NCBI GenBank assembly: GCA_944472135.2
Contig: OX235262.1
Location: 37,871,804-37,935,803, forward strand
DNA length: 64,000 nt
Direction of reading: 5' to 3'
DNA from: Trichobilharzia regenti
Taxonomy: Eukaryota; Platyhelminthes; Trematoda; Strigeidida; Schistosomatidae
Shown here: positions 44,976 through 55,166 of the stretch, piece after piece
Layout: every line of letters starts with the position of its first letter
Numbering within the stretch: position 1 is the first letter of the stretch
Translations under genes and position numbers: made by a program
Notes under the pieces: model-generated
The model's input: the letters and a program-made list of their open reading frames with translations, nothing else
Database searches by the model: none
What the model was told of the DNA's origin: nothing

Positions 44976-46149
44976 CAAAAATATACTCATAATGGAATTA
45001 CACTCTACCACAGTGCACAAGTTTTATTCTTATATCAAGCTGAAAACATTTTAATTGCAATGTTTTCGACCGTGGAGTTGTACTTTATGGTTGTACCACG
45101 GGGCTGTCGATTCGAATTCCACTCCATCTATCGAGGTTTCCGCAGCCAGACGGTATGATTACTCCTCATGTACCAAATGTGGTTGATTATAATCCCCATG
45201 AATAATGGAGAGATTGTCGTGCAACACTGTCATCCTTTCTATTTAATCCGTTTCAAACAAACGTAACTTTCTTAAAAAATTGGATGATAGAAATGAAAGT
45301 TCAGATATTTACTCAGATGGCATTGTTTGCCTATTGTTCTTCATCACTTTTAATTTTCATCTCCTACTAATTAGAAGTAAAAATTTAGGATGTTAAGAGT
45401 TTTGCCGCTAAAACTTTTTAAAATCCTCTGAAATTCTTACTAAGCGTTTTTTATAAATAGAGTCTAGTTTGAATTTTATAGCTTTCTCTCGCGTTGTTAG
45501 GATAATTTCAATCAAAAGGGTAAGTGTCTTCGCCCTTATTCTAAATTATTAAAATGATTTTTTTTCTAATGAATACATTTCTCATCGTCATACCTAATAC
45601 GGCTCCTTCATCTTGGGTATTCACCACTTTTTCTCCCTCTTTTGTTCAATAAAATGATAAAACAGTCACGGAAATTTGAGTCACAATCTCACATGAAATC
45701 AATGGACTAGAGGGAATTATTAAGTAAGTAAGGCATTTATCCTTCTTTGCTCATTGAATAAATGAATATATGAATAAGTAATCACTATCAGACTTAATCC
45801 TAAATATTTCATGAGTATATTTTTAATGATTGGCAGACAATTAGATAGGCATAGAAAAAAAACAACTAATATAATATCAACTTAGATAATTTACGCTGCG
45901 TTTGAGAGCAGAATATATTTTGATAGCAAGAAGCATATCATTAAATCATCAGAATAGAAGAGACATGCTTATTTATAACATCATTTAGTGAGACTGTATA
46001 CTCACATAAATATATATCGATGGTAAGTCGATAATAAAATAATAAAAAGCTAGGCTGAAAAATGTATTACGAAACACATGGTCATGGAAGTAGAAAAGAA
46101 TTCTTCTCTAATCGGTTATTAAGAACAAGTACCAAGCAAAATAATAACC
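44976..46149. other. Spacer with a possible old SINE
   Basis: Between about 45060 and 45180 there is a GC-richer segment with GATTCGAATTCC, which resembles a B box, but I cannot match it to the other SINE families. The rest is AT-rich without signal. Confidence 0.35.
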
Positions 46150-46640
46150 ACTAATCTGAGAAAATCTATTCAAAGAAGATTAATTGCCCGCCAGCTGCAA
46201 CTCACATTTTGCACACTACCGGCTAGGATTACAAAAATAAAAGATGAAGCACCTAGGGGGGGACACCTCTTATCTGTACTTATCAATACATTCGCTTCTG
46301 TGGAGCCAGTTTTACCACGAATCGCTGTAGGAACCTAATTTTTCGTAATCTGGAACACGTATCAGAGCGGTCAAACAAAGATGTTTCTGAAACTGTCAGC
46401 AGTTCTACATTACACCACATCATCCAAACAGACCACAAAGTCAGAATTGAATAGGCTTCTATTGCCTATCGAATACCAAATAGGTTGTCAAGGGCCTCCA
46501 AAAATCAAACTCTCCAAACAGAAGAGACAATGGAAATTCACTTAAAGCAACCGGAACTACGTGTGCAAAAAGAGACAGGTTCAGTCACTATTGCTATCAT
46601 GGCCTACTGTGGAATGTGAAAAATTCCTTTATTATTTTTC
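46150..46640 (+). mobile_element. Penelope-like element remnant (GIY-YIG region and C-terminus)
   Basis: Near 46270 a frame reads ICTYQYIRFCGASFTTNRC, corresponding to CIYQFTC.CGA.YIGRT with the YIG lost, then LEHVSERS. Near 46400 comes STLHHIIQTDHKV, then IAYRIPNRLSRASKNQTLQ and EIHLKQPELRVQKE, the C-terminal blocks. The motif order matches PLEs, but the nuclease signature is destroyed. Ends are approximate. Confidence 0.75.
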
Positions 46641-46789
46641 ATAATATGTCTTATATTTAGTTTAATGCTGCATTTAAATGAATATCATCGCTCGAAAATG
46701 CTTCCGAACTGTAATCTATCAGTATTATTGATTCTACATTAATAAGAACTTTGATACTGTTAATAACAATAATTTTCTACTTATTAAGG

Positions 46790-47048
46790 ATATGTAATTG
46801 TAGGGGAAACTGTAGAGTGACATCACGCTCCAGGCCGTTTCAGTGAATCCGTATGGAAAGCGACAGGTAGGTCGTTCTAGAGCGACATGAAGGACATCGG
46901 ATGGCAAGGAAGGGATGAGAAAGTTTGGTCAATCGTGGACCCAACTGAAGAGGATGGCAGAAAATAGAACAAAATGAAGATACGTAGTTGAAGGCCTATG
47001 TTCCACTGGGAACCCAAGGGACAAGAAATAAATAATATGTAATTGTAG
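46790..47048 (+). mobile_element. RTE LINE 3' fragment with perfect 14-bp target duplication
   Basis: ATATGTAATTGTAG at 46790-46803 is repeated at 47035-47048. Between them is a ~230-base RTE tail: GAAACTGTAGAGTGACATCA, the untranslated part, GAAGGCCTATGTTCCACTGG near 46995 and an AAGAAATAAAT tail. An extremely 5'-truncated insertion whose boundaries are certain. Confidence 0.9.
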
Positions 47049-47419
47049 AACATGATCAAGTCATCAAAAATATTTTTGTTCATCAGTCACTCCTTTACTA
47101 TCTTCAACGGGCATCTTTAGTCTAGTAAAGATTTTTCATTGGATCACGCACTGAGATTTTATCATTATTACCTCATTAGAATGGAAACTATCGTGCGAAA
47201 TAGACAATAACAGGTATTCTGGTTCAATCTCAGTGTCAACAGTTTTGTAGTAACTGAAATATTCAGTCAGCTTGCCATGGTTGTGTTCTTAGAATTCTAC
47301 GAAGCGTGAATCACCTTGTAATGTAAAATATTCATTTTAAGTACAAAATAATAGACATAGACTGCAACAAAGAATTTGAAAATGATGATTATAGTAGAAT
47401 CATTAGTATTTATTTATTT
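47049..47419. other. Spacer, nothing recognised
   Basis: AT-rich, nothing recognised. Confidence 0.4.
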
Positions 47420-47575
47420 TTTTTGATTACAGCTTGATTCCACACTGTACTTTTGGTACAAGTATGGAATTTTCAGCATGGATATCGGTAGCCCAAATTT
47501 TGCAGGCCGACCATAGATATCAGGTGTGAGTTGGCAGGGGATCAAACCTCGAACCATGTGCATGGTCGGCATGCA
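47420..47575 (-). repeat. tRNA-derived SINE, subfamily B, lacking the 5' end
   Basis: Reverse complement: GCCGACCATGCACATGG, B-box region GGTTTGATCCCC, ACCTGATATCTATGGTCGG, and tail GTGTGGAATCAAGCTGTAAT with an A-run. The A-box half of the tRNA-like head is missing, a 5' truncation. Confidence 0.85.
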
Positions 47576-48092
47576 CAGACAGAAATACTAAATGAAAGAA
47601 GTCAAGAGAGAATAAGAGGTTACGTGTGCTACTGAACACGTAAGTTAGTGTTACACACTAGACACATAAATAAAACAGACGTCACCTCCTGTATTTAGTA
47701 GACTTGTCAATGCATATTATGAATCATTTCTAGAACTGAAATTCTTAGCCCTTTGTTACCAATTGTACATAATGTGTCTGGCATGTATATTACACGTCAT
47801 CCTTTAAAAAGTATGTCAGGGTTTGAAAGAAACAGTACTTTTGGGAATGTACATACCAAGTGAAATTTGACTTCAAAGTGGAAACACATGCAGAATAGTC
47901 CGTAGGTTTACCTAAAGTGATGTAAATGTGAATCAAATTATTGTAAGTGTATGTAAAATCACATATTAGAAAGAATGTCAGCTCTTCATAATAGTCATAT
48001 TTTGAGCGGGATTACTGTTCCTAATCACATCGATTATCGATAATTTTTTGTTAACCTAATCTCACTGAAAATAACATATAAATAAAAATATT
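47576..48092. other. Spacer, nothing recognised
   Basis: AT-rich, nothing recognised. Confidence 0.4.
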
Positions 48093-48425
48093 CAAGTGTT
48101 AGTTTGTAGGGATTTGATTAGTTACAGGATTTCAACATGAGCTGACAATGGTAAGAGAACCAATAGAAAATCTGGGGTACGAACAGCTGTGGTCGCGCTA
48201 TGTAATGAATTGTCAGAAGTTAGGATTCATGGGCCATTGGATCGGGTCTCAGTGGCCTAATGGTTTACAAGCTCGCCTTGTAACCAGAAAATCCTGGGTT
48301 CGAACCTCGGGGGGTGCGTACTGATGAAGAGTCCCAAACTGGGACGAAACAGGCCTCCAGTACCCCGGGGTGTTCCAGTGGTTCTCTAACCAATGTCACT
48401 TCATAATGAAATCCTGCAACTAAAT
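48093..48425. mobile_element. Hammerhead SINE composite: inverted 3' end plus forward unit
   Basis: 48093-48189 is the 3' end of a unit on the reverse strand (CAAGTGTTAGTTTGTAGGG at the outer edge). From about 48191 a forward unit follows, lacking most of its leader, with A box (TGGCCTAATGG), B box (GGTTCGAACCTC), ribozyme region at 48318-48363 and 3' tail to about 48421. The ribozyme has A in place of the catalytic C, and the stem III/cleavage region is altered (CAGGCCTCC). A weak AAATAA-type direct repeat flanks the pair. Confidence 0.78.
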
Positions 48426-48734
48426 AAATATATATTTGTGACCGCCAAAAACGATTCGTTGTGGTCTGAATCTAGGACACTGATCCTTGCGTCCTACTGA
48501 AAAGCGAGGAAAACTTCTTTGAGACACTCATAGCCAGAAAACGCTCCAACCACTGAAAAAATTCTACTTTTCTTTGCTGGGATGTACGGTTCTATTCAAC
48601 AATAATACTAAGAAAAACTCAAAATAACTTCAACATTGTTGTTCAGAAAAAGTAAGTTAGTAGTTACAAAACATGTAGTGTAGAACAAAACCAGGTAACC
48701 AAAACCCAGCCATATGGAGTACCTGTGAATCGAG
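48426..48734. other. Spacer, nothing recognised
   Basis: Nothing recognised before the dispersed repeat at 48735. Confidence 0.35.
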
Positions 48735-48832
48735 GAGAATATTCGCAACAAGAGGAGGTCAAAAACTCCGTCCACAAGAATCACACAACAAAAATTCACT
48801 CAGATAGTTCAAACTCAGAAATCATTTTCCCA
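48735..48832 (+). repeat. Unclassified dispersed repeat, copy 1
   Basis: GAATATTCGCAACAAGAGGA, then CTCCGTCCACAAGAATCAC and ACTCAGATAGTTCAAACTCA, parallels 57035-57130 in the same orientation and order. No coding or tRNA-like signal. The extent beyond these limits is unclear. Confidence 0.55.
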
Positions 48833-49017
48833 ATAAATATTCCGTTACAACATTTAATGGTAAATTAGTTATCGCATTCAGCTACGCTAATAATGCTGTC
48901 CTGTTGCCTTAGTTGCATATCCCACCAAAAACTTGGTTAAACATGCAGTGGTTTCCTAATGTTAAGAAGCGTCAAAAGAAGTACGAATTATCAACAACCA
49001 TTAAATAAAAGTTGTTT
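48833..49017. other. Short spacer
   Basis: Nothing recognised. Confidence 0.35.
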
Positions 49018-49228
49018 TGGGCGTCCATAGTTCAGTGGTAGAATGCTTACCAACCAACAGCTCCTCAGACTCGCTCAGCTAGTAGTGTGCTCGGTAAAAG
49101 GTGAGGTGTTGGCATGAGTCTAGCAACTGCATTCAGCAAAAAAGGAACAACGCCACTCCTACTGAAACTTCGAAAAGCTTAAGCTCGATGCCTAGTGTTT
49201 CACTAGGGGTCAAATGCAAGGAACACCC
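49018..49228 (+). repeat. tRNA-derived SINE, subfamily A, divergent
   Basis: The A box is particularly tRNA-like (TAGTTCAGTGGTAGAATGC). The B-box half is replaced or deleted (CAACAGCTCCTCAGACTCG). The body keeps GTGTTGGCATGAGTCTAGCA and CTACTGAAACTTCG, and the tail GATGCCTAGTGTTTCACTAG is a diverged form of the RTE-like block. Confidence 0.75.
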
Positions 49229-49699
49229 TGAGCTCTGCATTTATGAATTTTAAGTATATAACAGCCAAAATCAATCTACAGATCTGAATGTATGGCACAA
49301 AGTGTTTTGACTCCATATTAGCGTATATGTAGGAGAAAATTAGATGCACGCAACAGTATGTTTCCACATATAAGGCACATGTGGAAAAATCTCGAGAGGC
49401 AGGTTTTCCAGGTACTCGAATACCAAAGAGTGCAATCAGGTATAACCAGATAAGTTGAAAGATTCAAAGGAAAATTTTCCAAAAATGACGTAGTTTTCAA
49501 AATATGTCATTCCGAATGCTGGTTAGGCATGCTGACCAGATATCAAGATTAGTTAAAATAGGAATAAATTAACATTAACGATCAACTAAATGTCTGTCTA
49601 CAGGAACATTAGGAAAGTCTAAAAGAACGTTATTTAATACCTTCTGATATTAGGTGGTTAAAGGCAATCAGCAGGAACCCGTGCTTGACCTACTTTTCT
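49229..49699. other. Spacer, nothing recognised
   Basis: Nothing recognised. Confidence 0.4.
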
Positions 49700-50310
49700 T
49701 GCCAACTGGCATTCATCAGTCAGCCAGGCGTCTCTACAACACTGAAGCAACTCGTTTCTCATTTGTGTTTTGAATCCGTGTCACACAGTGCCGCATGCAG
49801 TCAGAGACGTTACCACTGAGCTATTCGGGCTCGCGATTGACCTCCTGTAGGACTGTATTGGAGACTTGTGATTGAACACTAGTTAGTATCTAGTGTAATG
49901 TGTCTACTCTTATCTCTGGTGCACACTGAATTCTATCAGTCATGTTGGCAATGTGGCCAGCATGCTATAAGGCTCGCCATCTCAGTGCATTTTGAATAAT
50001 TGTTGTTAGATGGTTGGGGCTCGAACAGCTCAGTGGTAACGTCTCTGACTACAGCTGTGTGTGATGCAGGTTCAAATCTCAGAGGGGACATGAGTTCCTT
50101 CAAGGTTGCAGATACGGTTTGCTGATCGGTAATTGACAACCAGCACCAAAACCCGGTCAAGCAAGGCTTCCTTCAGATTGCCTCCAACTGCCTACTATCA
50201 ACAACTCAAAGTGCACAGTGATGGCGAGCTACCTAGAATGGTGGCCACATTGCGAATCTAATCAAAGGACTAGACACATTGCACTAGTCACTAACTAGTG
50301 TCCAATCAAA
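49700..50310. mobile_element. tRNA-derived SINE, family C, in inverted arrangement
   Basis: Two tRNA-like heads point away from each other's copies: on the reverse strand at about 49750-49840 (GAATAGCTCAGTGGTAACGT) and forward at about 50025-50100 (GAACAGCTCAGTGGTAACGT, then GGTTCAAATCTC as B box). A 130-base inverted repeat is also present: 49870-50010, starting GATTGAACACTAGTTAG, against 50200-50307, ending CTAACTAGTGTCCAATC. Unrelated in sequence to subfamilies A and B and to the hammerhead SINE. Confidence 0.7.
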
Positions 50311-50689
50311 AACACCTGATTATGAATAGAACGAAAAACAAAGTAATGACTGGAATAATGCTTTAATTTTTAATTCTTTTCAGAACAAAGGAAAAAGGAA
50401 ACCGATTCCACATTTACACGTGTCACTCAAACATATGAGAAAAAGACGACTCAAAACAATCGTCAATAACATGGAACATCGTGCCGGAAATAAAACAGAA
50501 GTGAGTGACTGCAAAATAAAATCTTAAGTACATAAAATCTTTGCCTTTAAATGTGTGAATAATAAAATTTTGAAGGATATTGTGATCACTGGTAGCAAAT
50601 AATCAAAGCTTATCACTTGTGTAAATAAATGCCGGCTACAAATATATTGATTTGATCCATTCCATAAATCATATTTTTGAAGGATATTA
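50311..50689. other. Spacer, nothing recognised
   Basis: AT-rich, nothing recognised. Confidence 0.4.
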
Positions 50690-51256
50690 TCAATACTTCA
50701 ATATTAATTACCAAGAAAGGCCTTTATTGAGCTGAAATCACTCTGGGAATCTGCTGCACTCACCACAGTGAAGACGTTTTTAATTTTTAACACCATTTTC
50801 AAGTTGCTGCTTCCTTACGTATCAAAAACTTTGTGCGTCACAAAAACATTTTTCAACAGGCTACAAAACATTTATCAACAGCTGCTTTTGCTCCTCACTG
50901 ATAATAAGATGATCGGTGTGAAAGGAAAAGTAACAGGGAAATCCGGCAATAAACCATCCGTAACGTATTACTCAGCATATATGAAGGAGCCAGGGGAGAT
51001 GAACAGGATACAGACTGAGTAGACCACTGAGTGACATCGCGCTCCAGACAGACAGTCTAGTAGAACCCTGATGGGAAACGACTAGTTGGAGGCAGGTACA
51101 AAAGGTAACATGGCGGAAAATACGTGAGAAGATGATAAAAGCCTACGGGCAATCGTCGAGACAGCAGAGAGGGACTTCAGAGAACAGATAATTTTGGAGA
51201 TGTGCTACTAATGCATTATGTTCCATTCGGAACTAAGGGGAATAGTAATAATAGTG
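50690..51256 (+). mobile_element. RTE LINE, 3' half of C-terminal domain, decayed
   Basis: Starts at KAFIELKSLWESAALTT (about 50715), the thumb/C-terminal helix of RTE RT. The frame 50768-51022 continues (FFNRLQNIYQQLLLLL), then a degraded region near 51010-51060, and the 3' block TGCATTATGTTCCATTCGG near 51213 with an AATAGTAATAATAG tail. Diverged; probably the same subfamily as 42740 and 46790. Confidence 0.75.
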
Positions 51257-52098
51257 TATGAAGAAAGTCTTCTTTATCTACCATAAACTTACTAGTGAAA
51301 ATAATATATCTGCGAAAGAATTTTGGTGTAGCAGTGGAGACAGTAATTATGCACAGCTCTAATGAATAACGCTACTGATCCTAAATGTGTTACTACTGTT
51401 AACAGAAGTAAGTCGGACAATATGAATATTAACGGTAGGATTTCGCTTTATCTGTATTTACCTTACTTTATCTAAAATCATTTTGTTCATTCTACTGTAT
51501 CTTGGATTTACTCATAAATGTAGGACCTCTACAATCAACATTTTTGCATGTATAAAGCGAACTATCTGCGGAAACTAAGTTCCAAGAAAGCAGGTTTTAC
51601 GTCCCGTTCATATGAAGTGTACATCAATCATTGACCCGTTTTTTTAGCACATCTAAATTTGTAGAAGCTCTTGAAACTATTATCAATAAGTGTTTAAATT
51701 CTTTTAAATTGGTTTTAATAGGATATGAGTCAAATCTGTTTTGTGAAAGGCTGATGATATTGCTCGTTCTCTCAGACTGAATTAAATCGGGCAACATTCA
51801 AGCAGAGACTCAGCGGTTTAAATACCAGCGCTTTGGTTGATCACCTAGGTCTTCAAGCATGTATATTTTTTACTTGTAAATTTAACTGCGCTTAAATACG
51901 TCTTGCACATGCAGCAACATAATCATCACATTTCTTCTCATGCACCGTCTTCTGCCGATTTCTTGTCTGTTGTATAATCAGCATTCGTCAGTTCAGAGAT
52001 CCAGGTGTTCACTAGAAAACGTTTACTTTGGAGTCGTTATTTCTGATAATTCCTTTATTCTGTTGCAGGTTTGCTGACAATAAATATTATCCCATAAC
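51257..52098. other. Spacer, nothing certain
   Basis: Nothing recognised. A GC-richer bit near 51800-51850 may be an old SINE but matches no family here. Confidence 0.35.
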
Positions 52099-52580
52099 TA
52101 GCACAACTTTCAAGTATTGGTTTGTAGGGATTTGGTTAGTTGGTTACGGGATTCCATCATGAGCTGACATTAGTTAGAGAACCATTGGAACACCACCACT
52201 GGAGTACTGGATAGATCTTTCGTCCTAGTTTGGGATTTGTCAGCAGTACGCACCCACCAGGGTTCGAATCCAGGACCTTCTGGTTACGAGGCGAGCTAGC
52301 TCGTATACCATTAAGCCACTGGGACCCAATCCAATGGCCAGTGAACTGTAACTTCTGCCAATTCACGATATAGAGCAGCCGCTGTCCATGTCTTCAGCGA
52401 GTATTTTTCCTGACACCTCAGCTCGCCTTGTAACCAGAACGTTCTGAGTTCGTACCCTGGTGGGTACGTACTGTTGAAGAATCTCAAACTAGGACGAAAC
52501 AGCTTTCCAGCACTTCCAGGTTTTCCAGTTGTTTTCTAACCAATGTCAGCTCATGATTAAACCCTGTAGCACAACTTTCA
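52099..52580. mobile_element. Hammerhead SINE composite with perfect 14-bp target duplication
   Basis: TAGCACAACTTTCA at 52099-52112 is repeated at 52567-52580. Between them a nearly full reverse unit (about 52113-52418: 3' tail, ribozyme at 52204-52249, B box, A box, leader) abuts a forward partial unit (about 52420-52566) starting near AGCTCGCCTTGTAACC. Each ribozyme core is mutated: CTGACAA in the reverse unit and TTGAAGA in the forward one. Stem I (GTACTG/CAGTAC) and the GAAA box survive in the reverse unit. One target duplication round both units means a single insertion event. Confidence 0.88.
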
Positions 52581-52839
52581 TTGGTAAAACATAATGTAAT
52601 AGACAATTTTGGATATTTCAAAATAATAAGAGATCTAAATGTGAATGATATGTTTATGATAAACTTTAGAGTATCTTCCTCGTAAGAAAATGTACCATTG
52701 ACTGAGACGGTGAATTTTATGTGATGAGATAAGTAACAGAAACATAGAAATCAGCATTTAAGTATCATCCATGAAGCAACTAATTTTGAGATGTACAATG
52801 ATCGTTCATTTCCGTTTCAAGAAGGAATACTAAAGACAA
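52581..52839. other. Short spacer
   Basis: AT-rich, nothing recognised. Confidence 0.35.
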
Positions 52840-54180
52840 ACTGGTTGTCTGTTTATGAGTTTCTCATTAGATACGATCCTAGCTGAATTTTACCTCTATG
52901 AGTTAAAGAATGAACCACTGAATGGAGGAGTTAAAGAGCTGTATTTCTACTGGCGATGTGTGGATGATAAATCTCTGGTTATGAAAGACGAGAATGAAGC
53001 AAAAAAGTCCCCTACAAGTTCAGTGATGTGCCTTTAGCAGTAAACCCCACCATAAAGAAAGAAAATAATGACAGTACCTCGTTCCTGGAGGTCTTCCTGG
53101 TCAGGAAAGTGGATGTTAAACCAAGAAGGTGTGTGTATAGAAACCCACAACAGCAAGTCAATCTACGGATTTTTGACTTTCATACCTTTGAAATATAAAA
53201 GCTGCTTGGTAAAGTTCCTGGTTAATAGAGCTAAGATAATCTGCTAAAACAAAACCTCAAGATCATTAGAGGGCTACCAAGTAGGAGTGGTTATCCGGAT
53301 AAGTTGGGAAAAATATGGAATTGGCACCAAAACAAGCTGGTAGGGAAACGGCTACAAAAACCATTGTTCATAAAACTGATTTTTCTGAATGATAATATGA
53401 GTAACAGAGTGCCTAAAAAATGTAGTTAAAAAAGCTTCCAATTTAGCAGAGACACACTGTCTCTTCACAGCCACCTCTATTTTAATTTCGAAGAGTAAGG
53501 ACAAGCTACTTCACCTCACCTTCTCTACATGTGTCTACCAGTTTGACTGCAGCTATGGAGCCAGCTACACTGGGCGGATAGCTTTGCATGTTCATCATCG
53601 TATTTCAGGACATCATTCTGCATGGTTAAGCAAGGGAAAACAAGATCAGTTCGTAGCGCTGTTTTAGCACAAAGCGTAAAGTTGACGTCAATACAGCATT
53701 TAAAGTTATATATCACATTTCTGTTTTACAAGCTCTTTTTGTAAATACAGCTGAAGCCGTAGGAATCCACCTAAAGAAGCCAAACCTGTGTGTTCAGAAG
53801 GGATTCGTGCAGCCAGTTTCCTTACCTTGACCATCGTTACATGAATGTATATACCTGACTATTTCACCCTCCTCCTAAGTTTTATAAGATTTATAATTCT
53901 CCAATTTATTCTTTTTTCTGACTAATTCATGTCTCATTCAAAGTTATTATGTCTAAATTTTTTTTATTTTTCCCTACCTATCAACTTGAACCCTCGCTTA
54001 TTCCTTGATTACTCTTCATTTTTCAAAAAATTATGCATTATGCAATCCCCTTGTCACAACCGTTTCTGTCCTTTAGTTGTGTGCATTAATTTTTCTCGTT
54101 AACTATCACCCCTTTGACATGTTAATACTGACTAATCACTGTTCACAAACATATCACCTTTTGATTAATAAATTGTTGAG
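52840..54180 (+). mobile_element. Penelope-like element (RT to GIY-YIG), decayed
   Basis: Begins in RT: DTILAEFYLYELKN and the catalytic box WRCVDDKSLV at about 52950-52980 (CVDD in place of YVDD). Then SFLEVFLVRKVDVK-like (about 53085), a Lys-rich linker, and near 53500-53600 the nuclease region (CVYQFDCSYGASYTGRI, with the YIG changed to YTG). The C-terminal block AEAVGIHLKKPNLCVQKG ends near 53850. A ~300-base pyrimidine-rich 3' untranslated stretch follows. Several frameshifts and stops; dead. Confidence 0.82.
52855..53037 (+). pseudogene. PLE RT fragment with CVDD box
   Basis: A 60-codon open piece. Residues ~1-20 are FSLDTILAEFYLYELK, the motif B-adjacent helix that in related copies reads (L)GPILANLYL. 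Residues ~34-38 are RCVDD, motif C, with both Asp kept and Tyr replaced by Cys. LVMKDENEAKKS follows. It is cut at 53037 by a frameshift and continues in another frame with the SFLEV block. Confidence 0.8.
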
Positions 54181-55013
54181 GATTGTAAATATTTCTTCAC
54201 CCAATCATTTTACTCTCTGAACAGGGATTTTATCTATATTAAATTTCTTCGGTATTGTTGTAGTACTTGTCTTTCCCCATATGTTTCAGTATTACTCTTG
54301 TGTAAGAGTACAGTGTCTTCCATTTTTTGACACATTAATTTACGTATACTGGATTTTTCATACTACCTGATGTTATCCGATGCGCAGTGTACACCAAATC
54401 ATAGACAAATTTTACTGTCTAAGCATTCTTCTGATGCACAACTATTTAAATGATTCACGATATTCGGCCAAGTAGATGTTCTGAGAGGCAGTGGATAGCC
54501 ACACACACTGCTTAAGGAGGCTGAGCACCTCAAGGTCACGTATGCATATTGTGATCGGTAGATTTTACTTTGCGTAAACGCTGCGGCTAATATGTAGCAC
54601 ACGTTAATGAGGCGGGCTTTGGAATGATAATAATAAAAGTCGCATCAACATTACATTTTTTCAGCTCAAGGGGACAAGTTAACAAATGTATAAATTTTAC
54701 AGATGTGATATGCATATTGACCCACTAACAAAAAGAATATTATTGGGTAACTTAATCAAAAAAGTATGAAGTTTTAAGATTTAGTCTTTTTCAGTTGATT
54801 GTAATGGACATATAGGAGAGGCAGTTGTGTAATATTTGCATTTGCAGAAGACAAACTGTGAAAGATAAATCGGAAGTTTTATAATTCTTCAAATCTATCA
54901 TGGAATATATGGATTAATCTTACCGATTCTACTATTTTCCCCTCCCTTGTTCACATATTCATTGTGGCTAAGATAAGAAATTATTCACCTGAGGTAAGAT
55001 TAACTCACCTGGT
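54181..55013. other. Spacer, nothing recognised
   Basis: A somewhat GC-richer stretch at 54470-54610 matches none of the families here. Confidence 0.35.
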
Positions 55014-55166
55014 ATGTATACATCCTTAGATGTTTCTCAGTACGGCCGGAGGTGGTCGAAGGAATACAATCTCGATCTTTGCGCGGAAGGATCACAACCA
55101 GTTACTTCTGAAGGATCGAGTGGTGATGGAAGCTGTAAAGACAGATCCAGTGTCACTAATATCTGA
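55014..55166 (+). CDS. Possible small coding exon (unrecognised)
   Basis: A 50-codon ATG-to-TGA frame in a locally GC-richer island within very AT-rich DNA (LDVSQYGRRWSKEYNLDL near its start, a Ser/Gly-rich end). A CATCCTTAG before GATG could act as a 3' splice site, which would make it an internal or terminal exon. A second frame over the same DNA is also open, which weakens the call. Family unknown. Confidence 0.2.
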   Translation: MYTSLDVSQYGRRWSKEYNLDLCAEGSQPVTSEGSSGDGSCKDRSSVTNI

